DNA from: Methyloceanibacter sp.
Lineage (GTDB): Bacteria; Pseudomonadota; Alphaproteobacteria; Rhizobiales; Methyloligellaceae
Reading direction: 5' to 3'
Length of the DNA: 49,616 bases
Assembly (NCBI GenBank): GCA_014380485.1
Contig: JACMJU010000138.1
Span: 1 to 49,616 of the forward strand
The position numbers and the translations under genes are program-made. Of the stretch, positions 41,136 to 49,258 are shown in pieces. Below the pieces are notes generated by a model, which was not told the origin of the DNA, ran no database searches, and saw nothing but the letters and a program-made list of their open reading frames with translations. Position 1 is the first letter of the stretch, and every line of letters starts with the position of its first letter.

Positions 41136-41638
41136 CGGACGTAGCCTTTCACTGCACCGGCGGCGCCGGCGAGTGCACCCGGATGAAGCTCAAGAGCGAG
41201 AAGCCGCGCGGGATCGACGGGTCCCGGCAAGTTTACTTGCCCAGGCGGAACCGGTTGAAAGCCGAACCGGGCATAATAGGGCATGTCGCCGACGAGCAGC
41301 ACGAGGGAGAAGCCTTCGGCGCGCGCCCGCGCCAATCCTTCCGCGACCAGGGCGGTGCCGAATCCCTTGCCCGCCGCGGCGGGGTCTACAATGAGCGGCC
41401 CGAGCAAAACGCCGCCCTCTCGGTCACCGATGCGGATCGAAGTGAAACGGATTCCGCCCACCAAGCGCCCATCGAGCAGGCCGCACAGAGAAAGAGCCGC
41501 GACGGGAGCTATGCCCTCGCGTACTCGATAGGCGCTGCGGGTGAAGCGGCCGGGCCCGAAAGCCTCGGCCGCAAGCTGTGACAGTGCGGGTGCATCGCCA
41601 TCGGTTTCGTGGCGGATTTCAAACTTCGCGGAAGACAT
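41033..41638 (-). CDS. GNAT family N-acetyltransferase
   Basis: A 201-residue acetyltransferase. The GNAT core has FEIRHETDGDAPALSQLAAEAFGPGRF, LDGRLVGGIRFTSIRIG, and the acetyl-CoA loop LLGPLIVDPAAAGKGFGTALVAEGLARARAEG, followed by VLLVGDMPYYARFGFQP. It acetylates an unknown amine. The last ~35 residues (QRPSRNQVAAKKPSRRP...) are basic, not family-like, and are encoded inside the antisense 3' end of the upstream membrane-protein gene. The reading frame therefore runs 103 bases into it. ATG 41638 starts at the domain. Confidence 0.87.
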   Translation of the reverse strand: MSSAKFEIRHETDGDAPALSQLAAEAFGPGRFTRSAYRVREGIAPVAALSLCGLLDGRLVGGIRFTSIRIGDREGGVLLGPLIVDPAAAGKGFGTALVAEGLARARAEGFSLVLLVGDMPYYARFGFQPVPPGQVNLPGPVDPARLLALELHPGALAGAAGAVKGYVRQRPSRNQVAAKKPSRRPSARNPVKSGNRRTPLT

Positions 41639-41919
41639 GAGTTCGAGTCCCAGAGAGGCTGATCGAGAGACGAAACCCTCAACCGCAACGGTCCACGGCA
41701 AGCAAGGCGAGGAAGTGTCGGCGGCGAGGGGCTAGGCGGTCCGCGCTTTCAGCGCGCGCCGTCGTCGTCGAGGAAGCGTGGTGAGGCCGATCCTGGTCCA
41801 CATGGCGGCGCTGCTCTATCATGACCGCTCGCGCCGGTCTAGCATCACCTCGATCGTCCGCCCGGCGCATGGCGAGGAGGGGTTGAGCTTAGCCCCGTGA
41901 TGAGGTAAGCGGGGCGACA

Positions 41920-42534
41920 ATGGCCGATTCAACGCGACTGCTCGTTCTTTACCACTCCTCTTATGGTCATACCGAGACCCTGGCCTATGCCGTGGCGCAT
42001 GGCGCGCGGGCCGTCGAGGGCGTGCAGGTCACTGTCAAACGCGTGGCGGAGCTGATGCCCGAAGAGGTGATGCGCGCCGCCGGCATGAAAGTGGATCAAC
42101 CGGCCCCCATCGCCGACCCTCAGGAGCTGGCCGAATATGACGGCATCATTTTCGGCACGCCGACCCGCTTCGGCAATATGACCTCACAGATGCGGAACTT
42201 TCTCGATCAGACCGGACCGCTCTGGGTCTCGGGCGCGCTGATCGGCAAGGTCGGCAGCGTCTTCACCTCGACCTCGACCGGCGGCGGCAACGAGACCACC
42301 ATCGTCTCATTCCATTGGACCTTGCTGCATCACGGCATGGTCGTGGTCGGGCTTCCCTATTCGGCGCCCGACCTCCCCGATATCAGCGAGCTCAAGGGCG
42401 GTTCGCCCTACGGCGCCGGCACCATCGCAGCACCTGACGGCTCGCGCCTGCCGTCGCAGAAGGAGCTGAACCTCGCCAGCTTCCAGGGCCACCACGTGGC
42501 CAAGATCGCCAAGAAGCTCGCAACCGGCTACTAG
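41920..42534 (+). CDS. wrbA: NAD(P)H:quinone oxidoreductase, type IV (WrbA)
   Basis: A 204-residue flavodoxin-like FMN enzyme that reduces quinones in two-electron steps and thereby limits oxidative stress. The FMN-phosphate loop is [12 protein letters not shown]. The other FMN contacts are [26 protein letters not shown] and [11 protein letters not shown]. The WrbA insertion [10 protein letters not shown] and the ending [11 protein letters not shown] are as in the family. ATG 41920 starts the family sequence. Upstream 281 bases hold no clear gene. Convergent to the Nudix gene, five bases apart. Confidence 0.96.
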   Translation: MADSTRLLVLYHSSYGHTETLAYAVAHGARAVEGVQVTVKRVAELMPEEVMRAAGMKVDQPAPIADPQELAEYDGIIFGTPTRFGNMTSQMRNFLDQTGPLWVSGALIGKVGSVFTSTSTGGGNETTIVSFHWTLLHHGMVVVGLPYSAPDLPDISELKGGSPYGAGTIAAPDGSRLPSQKELNLASFQGHHVAKIAKKLATGY

Positions 42535-42539
42535 CCGCA

Positions 42540-43046
42540 TCACCACCGCGAAGCGATCGGCGCTCTGTCGAAAATCTCGGCAAGCCGCGCGCGTGTGCCG
42601 GCATCGACCCGCTCGGGCAGCTCCCGCCAGGCGAACATGCGCGCTTCGGCAATCTCGCCACGCTTGCGGTAGTCGGGGCGCCGCTGCCAGTGGCGCACCA
42701 CGAACACGGCGATATGGTCGCCGGGGAAGCTCGCGAAGTTGGAGAAGATGCCGTGCAACTCGGGCGCAGCGGTGAGCGTCACGCCCACTTCCTCCTCGAG
42801 CTCCCGGGCGAGCGCATTGACAAGCGTCTCGCCCCATTCGACGCCGCCGCCCGGAAACCACCAGCCGGGCCGGTAGCCGTGCCGCACGAGCAGCACGCGG
42901 CCTTCCGCGTCGATCACCGCCCCTTGCGCGCCGAGCGTCATCCCCCGCCGCATGCGCCAGATCGGCCGGAACATGGCGGTCAGCAGGCGGTTAGGCCTGA
43001 GCCGTCCAAAGAGGCTTGGCTGCGATCTTGCCGGCGCGCGCCCCAC
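42540..43046 (-). CDS. Nudix hydrolase
   Basis: A 168-residue Nudix protein. The Nudix box is complete: G67-x5-E73-x7-REUxEExGU (ARELEEEVGV), within PGGGVEWGETLVNAL. It hydrolyses nucleoside diphosphates linked to another group; the substrate is not predictable here. The preceding MTLGAQGAVIDAEGRVLLVRHGYRPGWWFPGGG is typical of the NUDIX subgroup acting on nucleotide sugars or NDPs. Start GTG 43046 has AAGGAG immediately upstream and follows the previous gene's stop by 10 bases. ATG 42974 is a shorter alternative without Shine-Dalgarno. Confidence 0.9.
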   Translation of the reverse strand: MGRAPARSQPSLFGRLRPNRLLTAMFRPIWRMRRGMTLGAQGAVIDAEGRVLLVRHGYRPGWWFPGGGVEWGETLVNALARELEEEVGVTLTAAPELHGIFSNFASFPGDHIAVFVVRHWQRRPDYRKRGEIAEARMFAWRELPERVDAGTRARLAEIFDRAPIASRW

Positions 43047-43056
43047 GGCTCCTTCG

Positions 43057-43656
43057 CTATTGCTTCTTCTCGGCGCCAGTCGCGGGCGCGCTCGCGCTTT
43101 CCGGCGGCGGGGTTGCCGGTCCCTGCTGTACCGACAATCCGAACAGACGCCAACGGCCGTCGACGGCTTGATACAGCATCTCGAAATTGATCTGCACCGG
43201 CTGACCCGGGAAGTAGCCCTTGAGATGCAGCATCCCCTTCTGCTTGTCGAGCCCCGGGGGCTGGGTCAATTGCGGGGCGATGATGCTGGTGGGCGAAAGG
43301 TCGACGCGCTTCGAGGCGAGATCGGAGAAAGATTGCGCGAGGCGCGCGGCGGTGTTGGCATCGCGGAAGCCCGGCGCCGCCATGTCCCGCAGCACCGTGA
43401 AGTTCCCGGTCTGGAGCGCATCGTTGAGCGTGCTGAGAGTGGTGCGGAGCAAAAGCACGATCTTCTCGGCATCGGGCATCACCACTTGCGCCTGGGCCGG
43501 TGCGGCCTTTTGAGCTGCGGGCTTTTGCGCGGCCGGTTTCTGCGCGGCGGGTTTGGTCTTGGGGACCGGTTTCTGCGCGGGCGGGGCTTGCGCAAGTGCG
43601 GCGGCCGTGCCGAACAGCAGAAGCGCGCAAGCTATTGCGGCGGCGATTGATCGCAT
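43057..43656 (-). CDS. Secreted hypothetical protein with Lys/Pro/Ala repeat linker
   Basis: A 199-residue exported protein. Signal peptide residues 1-22 (IAAAIACALLLFGTAAALA). A linker of repeating A-A-Q-K-P units occupies ~25-55. The mature domain (residues ~60-180) reads as alpha then beta: EKIVLLLRTTLSTLNDALQTGNFTVLRDM, then KGYFPGQPVQINFEMLYQAVDGRWRLFGLSVQ. The latter resembles the NTF2/DUF-type 'short stress/binding' fold ending in a beta sheet, but I do not assign a family. C-terminal tail is Pro/Ala-rich. It is followed by Nudix on the same strand with a 10-base gap. Function unknown. Confidence 0.75.
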   Translation of the reverse strand: MRSIAAAIACALLLFGTAAALAQAPPAQKPVPKTKPAAQKPAAQKPAAQKAAPAQAQVVMPDAEKIVLLLRTTLSTLNDALQTGNFTVLRDMAAPGFRDANTAARLAQSFSDLASKRVDLSPTSIIAPQLTQPPGLDKQKGMLHLKGYFPGQPVQINFEMLYQAVDGRWRLFGLSVQQGPATPPPESASAPATGAEKKQ

Positions 43657-43744
43657 GCGGCCATTATAGGGAGGGACGCGGCGCGCTGCATCAGTCCGAT
43701 TCTAGCCGCCGCCGCCCTTTCTGCCTCGCACCAGGCGGGCGGCG

Positions 43745-46700
43745 CTACCAGCCGACCCGAACGCCGACCCTGCCGCCGGCGAGGTTTTCATTGAGCCCCC
43801 AGGCCACGCCGCCGTTCAGCTGCACGTTCTTGGCGAGCCTCATCGCGGCGTTCATGGCAAGACCGTTCTCGCCCTCGAATGTGCCCCAATTGCCCATCAA
43901 GGCGAACCTCTCGCCCGGCGTAAGTTCTGGCACGCCAGCCATGGCGAAGGCCATGGCCACGCCCGAGAGCGCCTTATCGGTGCGCCCGCTCAACGCGTTG
44001 AGGCGCGCATTGACGGCGTTCAGATCCCCCTGGGTGGCAAAGTTCGAAATGTCCCCCTGCGTGACGAGACCGAGCTCGGCGAAGGTGTGGGCGGCGAGAT
44101 CGCCGCCTGCGTTGGACGTCACGAGATGGCTCGGCGCCCCTTGCACAGTCTTGCTCGCGCCAGACGTGATGCCGGACATGGTGTAGGTGTTGCTCGCCGT
44201 GCCGAATGTTTGCTGATTGGCTTGGGTGGTGGTTGCGCCGGCGCCGAACGCCGCCGCATTGGTATGGCCGGCGCCCACGATCGCGCCCGCGCCATAGGCG
44301 CTGCCGTTGTCGGCGAGCACTTGGGCGCCTTGCCCGACCGCCACGTCGCCCGGACCGACGGCACCCGCACCGGTGCCGATGGCGATGGAATTGCCGCTCG
44401 CCGTCGCGCCCTGACCGATCGCCATATTGGTGGTGCCGTCGCCGGAGGCAATCGCCTGGTTGCCCATGGCGATATTTGAGCTGCCGGCGCCCGAGGCGTT
44501 GGCCAGCTCGCCGGTCGCGACATTGCTGCTGGTAGCGCCGCTGGCATTGGCGCTGTCGCCGGTGGCGACGTTGCTGCTGGTCGCGCCGCTGGCATTGGCG
44601 CGCTCGCCGGTCGCGACATTGCTGCTGGTGGCGCCGCTGGCATTGGCGAGCTCGCCGGTCGCGACGTTGCTGCTGGTATTGCCGCTGGCATTGGAATTTC
44701 CACCGGTTGCGATGTTTTTGCTGCCGTCGCCGCCGGCATTGGCGTTGGCGCCGCTCGCGACGTTTAGGCTGCCTGTGCCGCTCGCGTTGGCGAGGAGGCC
44801 GGTCGCGGTGTTGTCGCTGCCCCCGCCGCTGGCATTGGCATCGCGGCCGATGGCGACGTTGTCGCTGGCAGTGCCGCTCGCATTGGATAAGAGGCCGGTC
44901 GCGATATTGCCGCTTAGAGCGCCGCTGGCATTGGCGTCCTCGCCCGTCGCGACGTTGTGGCTGAGGTTACCGCTGGCGTTGGCGGCGCTTCCGGTTGCGA
45001 CGTTGTTGCTGTCCGTGCCGCTGGCATTGGCGTTGGTGCCGCTCGCAATGTTGTTGCTGTTGTCGCCGCTGGCTTTGGCCTGATTGCCGCTCGCGGTGTT
45101 GGCGCTGTTGTTGCCGCTGGCGTTGGCGTCGAAGCCGTTGGCGATGTTGCGGCTGGTGTTGCCGCCGGCGTTGGCGACGGTGCCGCTCGCGATGTTGTTG
45201 CTATTGTTGCCGCCGGCTTTGGCCTGATTGCCGCTCGCGATGTTGCTGCTGTTCGTACCACTGGCATTGGCGAGGAACCCGCTCGCAACATTGTTGCTGG
45301 TGTCGCCGCTGGCGTTGGCGTCGTGGCCGCTGGCGAGGTTGCTGCTGATGTCGCCGCTGGCGTTGGAGCCAACACCCGTGGCCGTGTTGTAGCTGGAGTC
45401 GCCGCTGGCGTTGGTCGCGTTCCCTGTCGCGGTGTTGTTGCTGTTGCCGCCGCTGGCGTTGGCCTCGCGGCCGATTGCGGTGTTGCTGCTGCTCCCGCCG
45501 CTGGCGTTGGCCAAGGCACCATCCGCAGTATTGAAACTAAAGCCGCCGCTGGCGTTGGCCTCGCGCCCGGTCGCGGTGTTGCTGCTGTTGGGGCCAGTGG
45601 CCTTGGAATCAACGCCGCTCGCCGTGTTGAAGCTGTCATTGCCGCTGGCGTTGGCGTTATTGCCGTAGGCTGCGTTGGTGCTGTTGGTGCCGCCGGCGTT
45701 GGCCGAGACACCGGTCGCGATGCCGTTGGCGCCCGTCGTGGCGCCATTGCCGATGGCAATACCGTTATTGCCGCTGACCGTAGTCGAGGTGCCGATCGCG
45801 ACCGCATTGGTGCCGTCCACCGTGGCCCCCGTGCCGAACACCGACGAGCCGGAGGAATTGGCCGTGCCGGCGACGTTGCTATTCGAGCCCACCACTTGGA
45901 TGTTGTCGCCGTTGCCGGCCACGTTCGCCGCATTCACATTGTTGTTATCGCCAAACACGAAACTGTTGTTGCCGTTGAGGACGTTGGGGTCGCCAATGGC
46001 GTAGCTGCCGTCGCCGTTGACCGTGTTGCCGGTGCCGAACGCACCGCTATTGTCGCCGGTCACGCTGTTGTTGGTTCCGACCACTGTGGTGTTGTCGCCG
46101 TCCGCCAGATTGGAAGAGTCGAGAGCCGTGGCGGCATTACCGCTGGCATTGCTGCCTTGACCGAGAGCCGCGGCGTTCGTGCCATTCGCGATGCTGCCCG
46201 TGCCGAGGGCCACGGCGGAGGTGCCGGTGGCGTTCGCCTGATAGCCGAGGGCCGTGGCGTCGGTGCCGGATGCGACCGACGAAGCTCCCACCGCAGTATT
46301 GTGAGTGTTGACGCCGCTGGCATTGGCGCCGAGACCGCTGGCGACGTTGGCGCTGCCCGAACCGCTGGCATTGGCAGCGTTGCCGGTCGCGACGTTGTCG
46401 CTATTGACGCCGCTGGCATTGGCGCTGGTCCCGCTCGCGACATTATCGCTGTTATCGCCGCTGGCACTGGCGCCAAAACCGGTCGCGACGTTGGCGCTCA
46501 TATTCCCGCTGGCACTGGCGGTGGTACCGCTTGCGATATTGGCGCTGTTGTTGCCGCTGGCGGTGGCAAAGAAGCCCTCTGCGATATTGGTACTGGCGGT
46601 ACCGCTGGCGTTGGCGCTTCTACCGGTTGCAACGTTGGCGCTGTTGCTGCCGCTCGCGTTGGCGCTTCGGCCAGTCGCGACGTTCTGGCTGAGGCTGCCG

Positions 46701-47122
46701 GTGGCATTGGAGCCCGGGCCGGTTGCGATATTGCTGCTGGTGCCGCCGCTGGCATCGGAGACCGAGCCGATTGCGATGTTATTGCTGAAGGTGCCGGCGG
46801 CGTTAGAGGAGGAGCCGATTGCGATGTTGACACTGGTATTGCTGCTGCTAAAGGCGTTCTGGCCGATTGCGATATTGGCGCTGACGTTGCCGGTGGCGTT
46901 GGAATCTTGGCCGTAGGCGTTGTTGGCGCTGTCGTTACCGCTGGCATTGGCGCCGTCGCCGGTCGCGGTGTTGGAGCTGGCCTGGCCGTCGCCATTGCTA
47001 TCAGTGCCGCTGGCATTGGCGGTGTTTCCATAGGCGCTGTTGCTGCTGCCCGCGCCGCTAGCGTTGGACGAGTCGCCATAGGCGGAGTTGTGGCCGTCAT
47101 TCCCGCTAGCATACGCGGTCAT
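43745..47122 (-). CDS. YadA-like trimeric autotransporter-type protein with giant repeat head
   Basis: A 1125-residue low-complexity protein. Residues ~1-285 and ~470-900 are 16-residue repeats of the form x-x-A-N-A-S-G-x-x-S-x-N-x-A-T-G (about 16 and 27 copies). The central block has ~13 repeats of 13-21 residues, mostly 14, of the canonical YadA-head type (e.g. TGATVDGTNAVAIG). After a short neck and coiled-coil-like stretch (DISNFATQGDLNAVNARLNAL) comes a YadA anchor: GRTDKALSGVAMAFAMAG, then four strand-like segments ending in VRVGW, a C-terminal Trp. The start ATG 47122 follows GGGGG at six bases; the in-frame ATG 47128 is too close to it. No signal peptide is found at either start. It could be a surface adhesin with atypical export or a defective gene. 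Confidence 0.85.
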   Translation of the reverse strand: MTAYASGNDGHNSAYGDSSNASGAGSSNSAYGNTANASGTDSNGDGQASSNTATGDGANASGNDSANNAYGQDSNATGNVSANIAIGQNAFSSSNTSVNIAIGSSSNAAGTFSNNIAIGSVSDASGGTSSNIATGPGSNATGSLSQNVATGRSANASGSNSANVATGRSANASGTASTNIAEGFFATASGNNSANIASGTTASASGNMSANVATGFGASASGDNSDNVASGTSANASGVNSDNVATGNAANASGSGSANVASGLGANASGVNTHNTAVGASSVASGTDATALGYQANATGTSAVALGTGSIANGTNAAALGQGSNASGNAATALDSSNLADGDNTTVVGTNNSVTGDNSGAFGTGNTVNGDGSYAIGDPNVLNGNNSFVFGDNNNVNAANVAGNGDNIQVVGSNSNVAGTANSSGSSVFGTGATVDGTNAVAIGTSTTVSGNNGIAIGNGATTGANGIATGVSANAGGTNSTNAAYGNNANASGNDSFNTASGVDSKATGPNSSNTATGREANASGGFSFNTADGALANASGGSSSNTAIGREANASGGNSNNTATGNATNASGDSSYNTATGVGSNASGDISSNLASGHDANASGDTSNNVASGFLANASGTNSSNIASGNQAKAGGNNSNNIASGTVANAGGNTSRNIANGFDANASGNNSANTASGNQAKASGDNSNNIASGTNANASGTDSNNVATGSAANASGNLSHNVATGEDANASGALSGNIATGLLSNASGTASDNVAIGRDANASGGGSDNTATGLLANASGTGSLNVASGANANAGGDGSKNIATGGNSNASGNTSSNVATGELANASGATSSNVATGERANASGATSSNVATGDSANASGATSSNVATGELANASGAGSSNIAMGNQAIASGDGTTNMAIGQGATASGNSIAIGTGAGAVGPGDVAVGQGAQVLADNGSAYGAGAIVGAGHTNAAAFGAGATTTQANQQTFGTASNTYTMSGITSGASKTVQGAPSHLVTSNAGGDLAAHTFAELGLVTQGDISNFATQGDLNAVNARLNALSGRTDKALSGVAMAFAMAGVPELTPGERFALMGNWGTFEGENGLAMNAAMRLAKNVQLNGGVAWGLNENLAGGRVGVRVGW

Positions 47123-47357
47123 GGTCATCCCCCTTCCGGCGATTTCGCCGCCACGCTCCAGACTGCGCTTCCCTCCGCGGTGGGTGCCCCAGAAGGTCAG
47201 CGCATGCACATTACCGGCCTCGAGAACCTCAAACCCACGAAGTGAACCGCTCTCCCCTTGGGGAGAGCACGCGCGCCATTTGGCGCGCAGTGAGGGGTGA
47301 GCGGCGAAGCCGCGTCCTCCCCCTCACCCGGCTCGCCGCCTAGGAGGCGACTCGCCA

Positions 47358-47392
47358 CCCTCTCCCGCGAGGGGAGAGGGGAAATGCGTGCT
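47358..47392. repeat. Extragenic palindrome, copy 1 (CTCTCCCGCGAGGGGAGAG type)
   Basis: CCCTCTCCC-GCGA-GGGGAGAGG is followed by GGAAATGCGTGCT. The arms pair around GCGA. A second copy, identical except for one G, starts at 47599. Confidence 0.8.
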
Positions 47393-47460
47393 CACGCTCG
47401 CACCTCAGGCTCCGAGGTTCGCTCCGCTACCTCGCATGACGCCAGCGTCCCGGAAGAACC

Positions 47461-47558
47461 CCTCATGCTGAGGAGCGCCTGAAGGGCGCGTCTCGAAGCA
47501 CGCACTTACAGGCGCACCCTTCGAGACGGGCGCGTTCCGCGCCCTCCTCAGGGTGAGG
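47461..47558. repeat. Inverted pair of CTGAGG-type extragenic repeats
   Basis: CCTCATGCTGAGGAGCGCC...TCTCGAAG at 47461-47498 is mirrored by CTTCGAGA...CTCCTCAGGGTGAGG at 47519-47558. The two arms pair imperfectly, with a 20-base centre. The CTGAGGAG / TCTCGAAG hallmarks are those of a widespread rhizobial/Bradyrhizobium-type intergenic repeat. A diverged relative lies between groES and groEL. Confidence 0.75.
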
Positions 47559-47598
47559 AAATAACAGACAACGCGCTCCTCCTGAGGAACGCGTTTCT

Positions 47599-47632
47599 CC
47601 CTCTCCCGCGAGGGGAGAGGGAAATGCGTGCT
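47599..47632. repeat. Extragenic palindrome, copy 2
   Basis: CCCTCTCCCGCGAGGGGAGAG and GGAAATGCGTGCT, nearly identical to the copy at 47358. Both copies share the non-palindromic AAATGCGTGCT tail, so they form a two-part repeat unit rather than a chance hairpin. Confidence 0.8.
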
Positions 47633-47727
47633 ACGCTTACCTGAGGATCACGCCGGATAATTCCGTAATTGCCCGTTCCCCTTTAGTCTGGGGGCTGGAA
47701 ACCCCTGCCCGCCCTATCGAGTGCCCA

Positions 47728-48639
47728 ATGTTCACCCTCGCTCACCTCTCCGACATCCATTTGAGCCCGGTCCCGCGGGCCAAGCGCCGCGAGCTGATGA
47801 GCAAACGCGTGTTCGGCTACGTCAATTGGCATCAAGGGCGCAAATTCGTGCATCGGCGCGAGATCCTCAACCTGATCACAAGCGACGTGGTCGGCCAGAA
47901 ACCCAACCACATCGCGGTGACCGGCGACCTCGTCAATCTCGGCCTGCCCGAGGAGTTCGTGCGGGCCGCGGAGTGGCTGCATCATCTCGGGCCCCCTGCC
48001 CGCGTCACGGCGATCCCCGGCAATCACGACGCCTATGTGCGACTTCATCCCGAGGCCGGGACCCGGCATTGGCGGCCCTTCATGGAGGCCAACGACGAGG
48101 GCGCGGCGCTCTTCCCGACGCCCGCCACGCGCTTTCCCTTCGTGCGCCGTTTCGGCGATGTCGCCATCGTCGCCTTGTCTTCGGCCATTCCGACCATGCC
48201 GTTCAACGCCGCCGGGAAAGTGGGCTCGGTGCAGCGAGCGTTTTTGGCCGGCGCGCTCGACGATCTTGCCCGCGCGGGGCTGTTTCGGGTGGTGCTCATC
48301 CATCACCCTCCGATGCGCCACCAGGCCGGTTGGCATCGCGGGCTTCGCGATGCCGGCAAGTTCACCGAGATTCTAAAACGGCATGGCGCCGAACTTGTGC
48401 TGCATGGCCATATTCACGCCCAGACCGTGCACGAACTTCCGACCGCGACGGGAACGGCCCTCGTCATCGGCGTGCCCTCGGCGTCGGAGGCGGTTGAGGG
48501 GCGCATCCCGGCGGCGCGCTACAATATCTATGCGATCGCTTGGACCGGCGCCGGCTGGCGCGTGGAAATGGTCGGTCGCGCGGTCGGCGGCCCCGACCAT
48601 GTCTGGGAATGCGAGCGGCGCGTGCTCAGGGAGCGCTGA
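47728..48639 (+). CDS. Calcineurin-like metallophosphoesterase
   Basis: A 303-residue metallophosphoesterase. Motifs in order: LAHLSDIHLS (D-x-H), VTGDLVN (G-D), IPGNHDA (GNH-D), LIHHPP (H), and LHGHIHA (G-H-x-H). Together these are the dinuclear-metal site. It hydrolyses phosphomonoesters or diesters; the substrate may be cyclic nucleotides, lipid or other. The N-terminal YVNWHQGRKFVHRRE is characteristic of an alphaproteobacterial subgroup. Start ATG 47728. Its 3' end overlaps the convergent gene by 14 bases. Confidence 0.92.
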   Translation: MFTLAHLSDIHLSPVPRAKRRELMSKRVFGYVNWHQGRKFVHRREILNLITSDVVGQKPNHIAVTGDLVNLGLPEEFVRAAEWLHHLGPPARVTAIPGNHDAYVRLHPEAGTRHWRPFMEANDEGAALFPTPATRFPFVRRFGDVAIVALSSAIPTMPFNAAGKVGSVQRAFLAGALDDLARAGLFRVVLIHHPPMRHQAGWHRGLRDAGKFTEILKRHGAELVLHGHIHAQTVHELPTATGTALVIGVPSASEAVEGRIPAARYNIYAIAWTGAGWRVEMVGRAVGGPDHVWECERRVLRER

Positions 48640-49186
48640 GCAACACCGCCACGAGTAGCCCTACCGCGCCGGTGAGAATGCCGATGGCGAAGGCCCCAAT
48701 CACCACGCCGAGGGCGGAGCCTGAAGGCTGAGGCCCCTCCAGCCCGAGCACGCGGCCCGTCTCGCCGAACGCCGCCTCTTGCCGCTCCCGCCGCACGATT
48801 TCCTGTGCCATGTAGCGGGTGATGCGGTCGGCGATGTCGGTGACATTGGTCGCGCTGAACAGCGTCCGCCTGCCATTCTCACTGTTGCGTACGAACAGGT
48901 AGGCGCCCGACGCGTCGTCGACGGCGGCATAGGTAAAGAGATCGATCCACAGCCGGGCGGGACGGCTCGGCACCAGCACGAGATTGAAGCGCTCGTCATG
49001 GACCGGAAGCTCGCTGAACACCGCCTCAAGCTCGGTCTTGAGCAGCTCGAGCCGGGCGATCTCGCCGTCGCGGCGATCGGCGGAATGATCGAGGCGCTCG
49101 GCCTCATCGAGGCGCGCTTTACGGATGGCATCGCGCAATGACCGCGAGGCGGCCGGACGCGCAATGTTTTTGACGCTCTCTTCCAT
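48626..49186 (-). CDS. Hypothetical protein with C-terminal membrane anchor
   Basis: A 186-residue protein. The N-terminal half is helical and charged (RSLRDAIRKARLDEAERLDHSADRRDGEIARLELLKTELEAVFSEL), perhaps a coiled coil at residues ~15-60. A compact middle domain follows (RFNLVLVPSRPARLWIDLFTYAAVDDASGAYLFVRNSENGRRTLFSATNVTDIADRITRYMAQEIVRRERQ). Finally, one C-terminal transmembrane helix (ALGVVIGAFAIGILTGAVGLLVAVLL), so it is a tail-anchored cytoplasmic protein. I do not recognise a named family. ATG 49186. It has a 14-base convergent overlap with the metallophosphoesterase. Confidence 0.65.
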   Translation of the reverse strand: MEESVKNIARPAASRSLRDAIRKARLDEAERLDHSADRRDGEIARLELLKTELEAVFSELPVHDERFNLVLVPSRPARLWIDLFTYAAVDDASGAYLFVRNSENGRRTLFSATNVTDIADRITRYMAQEIVRRERQEAAFGETGRVLGLEGPQPSGSALGVVIGAFAIGILTGAVGLLVAVLLSAP

Positions 49187-49258
49187 CCCCGTAGCCCCTT
49201 GGCCTCGCGGCTCAGCATAACGCCGTAAGGGGCGGAAATGCGACCGAAATCCGCCGAC

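Larger units (their letters stand above)
47123..47727. other. Gene-free region rich in extragenic palindromes
   Basis: 605 bases between the YadA-like gene and the divergent metallophosphoesterase. It is occupied by several inverted repeats: GCGCGCCA/TGGCGCGC at about 47268-47289, two copies of a CTCTCCC...GGGGAGAGG element, and a long mirror pair at 47461-47558. No start with a plausible protein was found. Promoters for both flanking genes must lie near its ends. Confidence 0.6.

Noticed and set aside
41679-41870. A 63-codon minus-strand frame upstream of GNAT.
   Set aside because: No Shine-Dalgarno, Arg/Ala-rich shadow-like composition, and no hydrophobic or domain pattern.
41639-41919. 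Possible tRNA 3' end (GTTCGAGTCCC) between GNAT and wrbA.
   Set aside because: No matching acceptor, D or anticodon stems can be formed around it; it lies just outside a coding start by chance.
44957-47245. A 762-codon open frame on the plus strand, antisense to the adhesin gene.
   Set aside because: Its protein is a monotonous Val/Ala/Gly repeat produced by reading the 48-base repeat backwards. There is no signal, domain or ribosome-binding site, and the minus-strand frame has a recognisable anchor domain.
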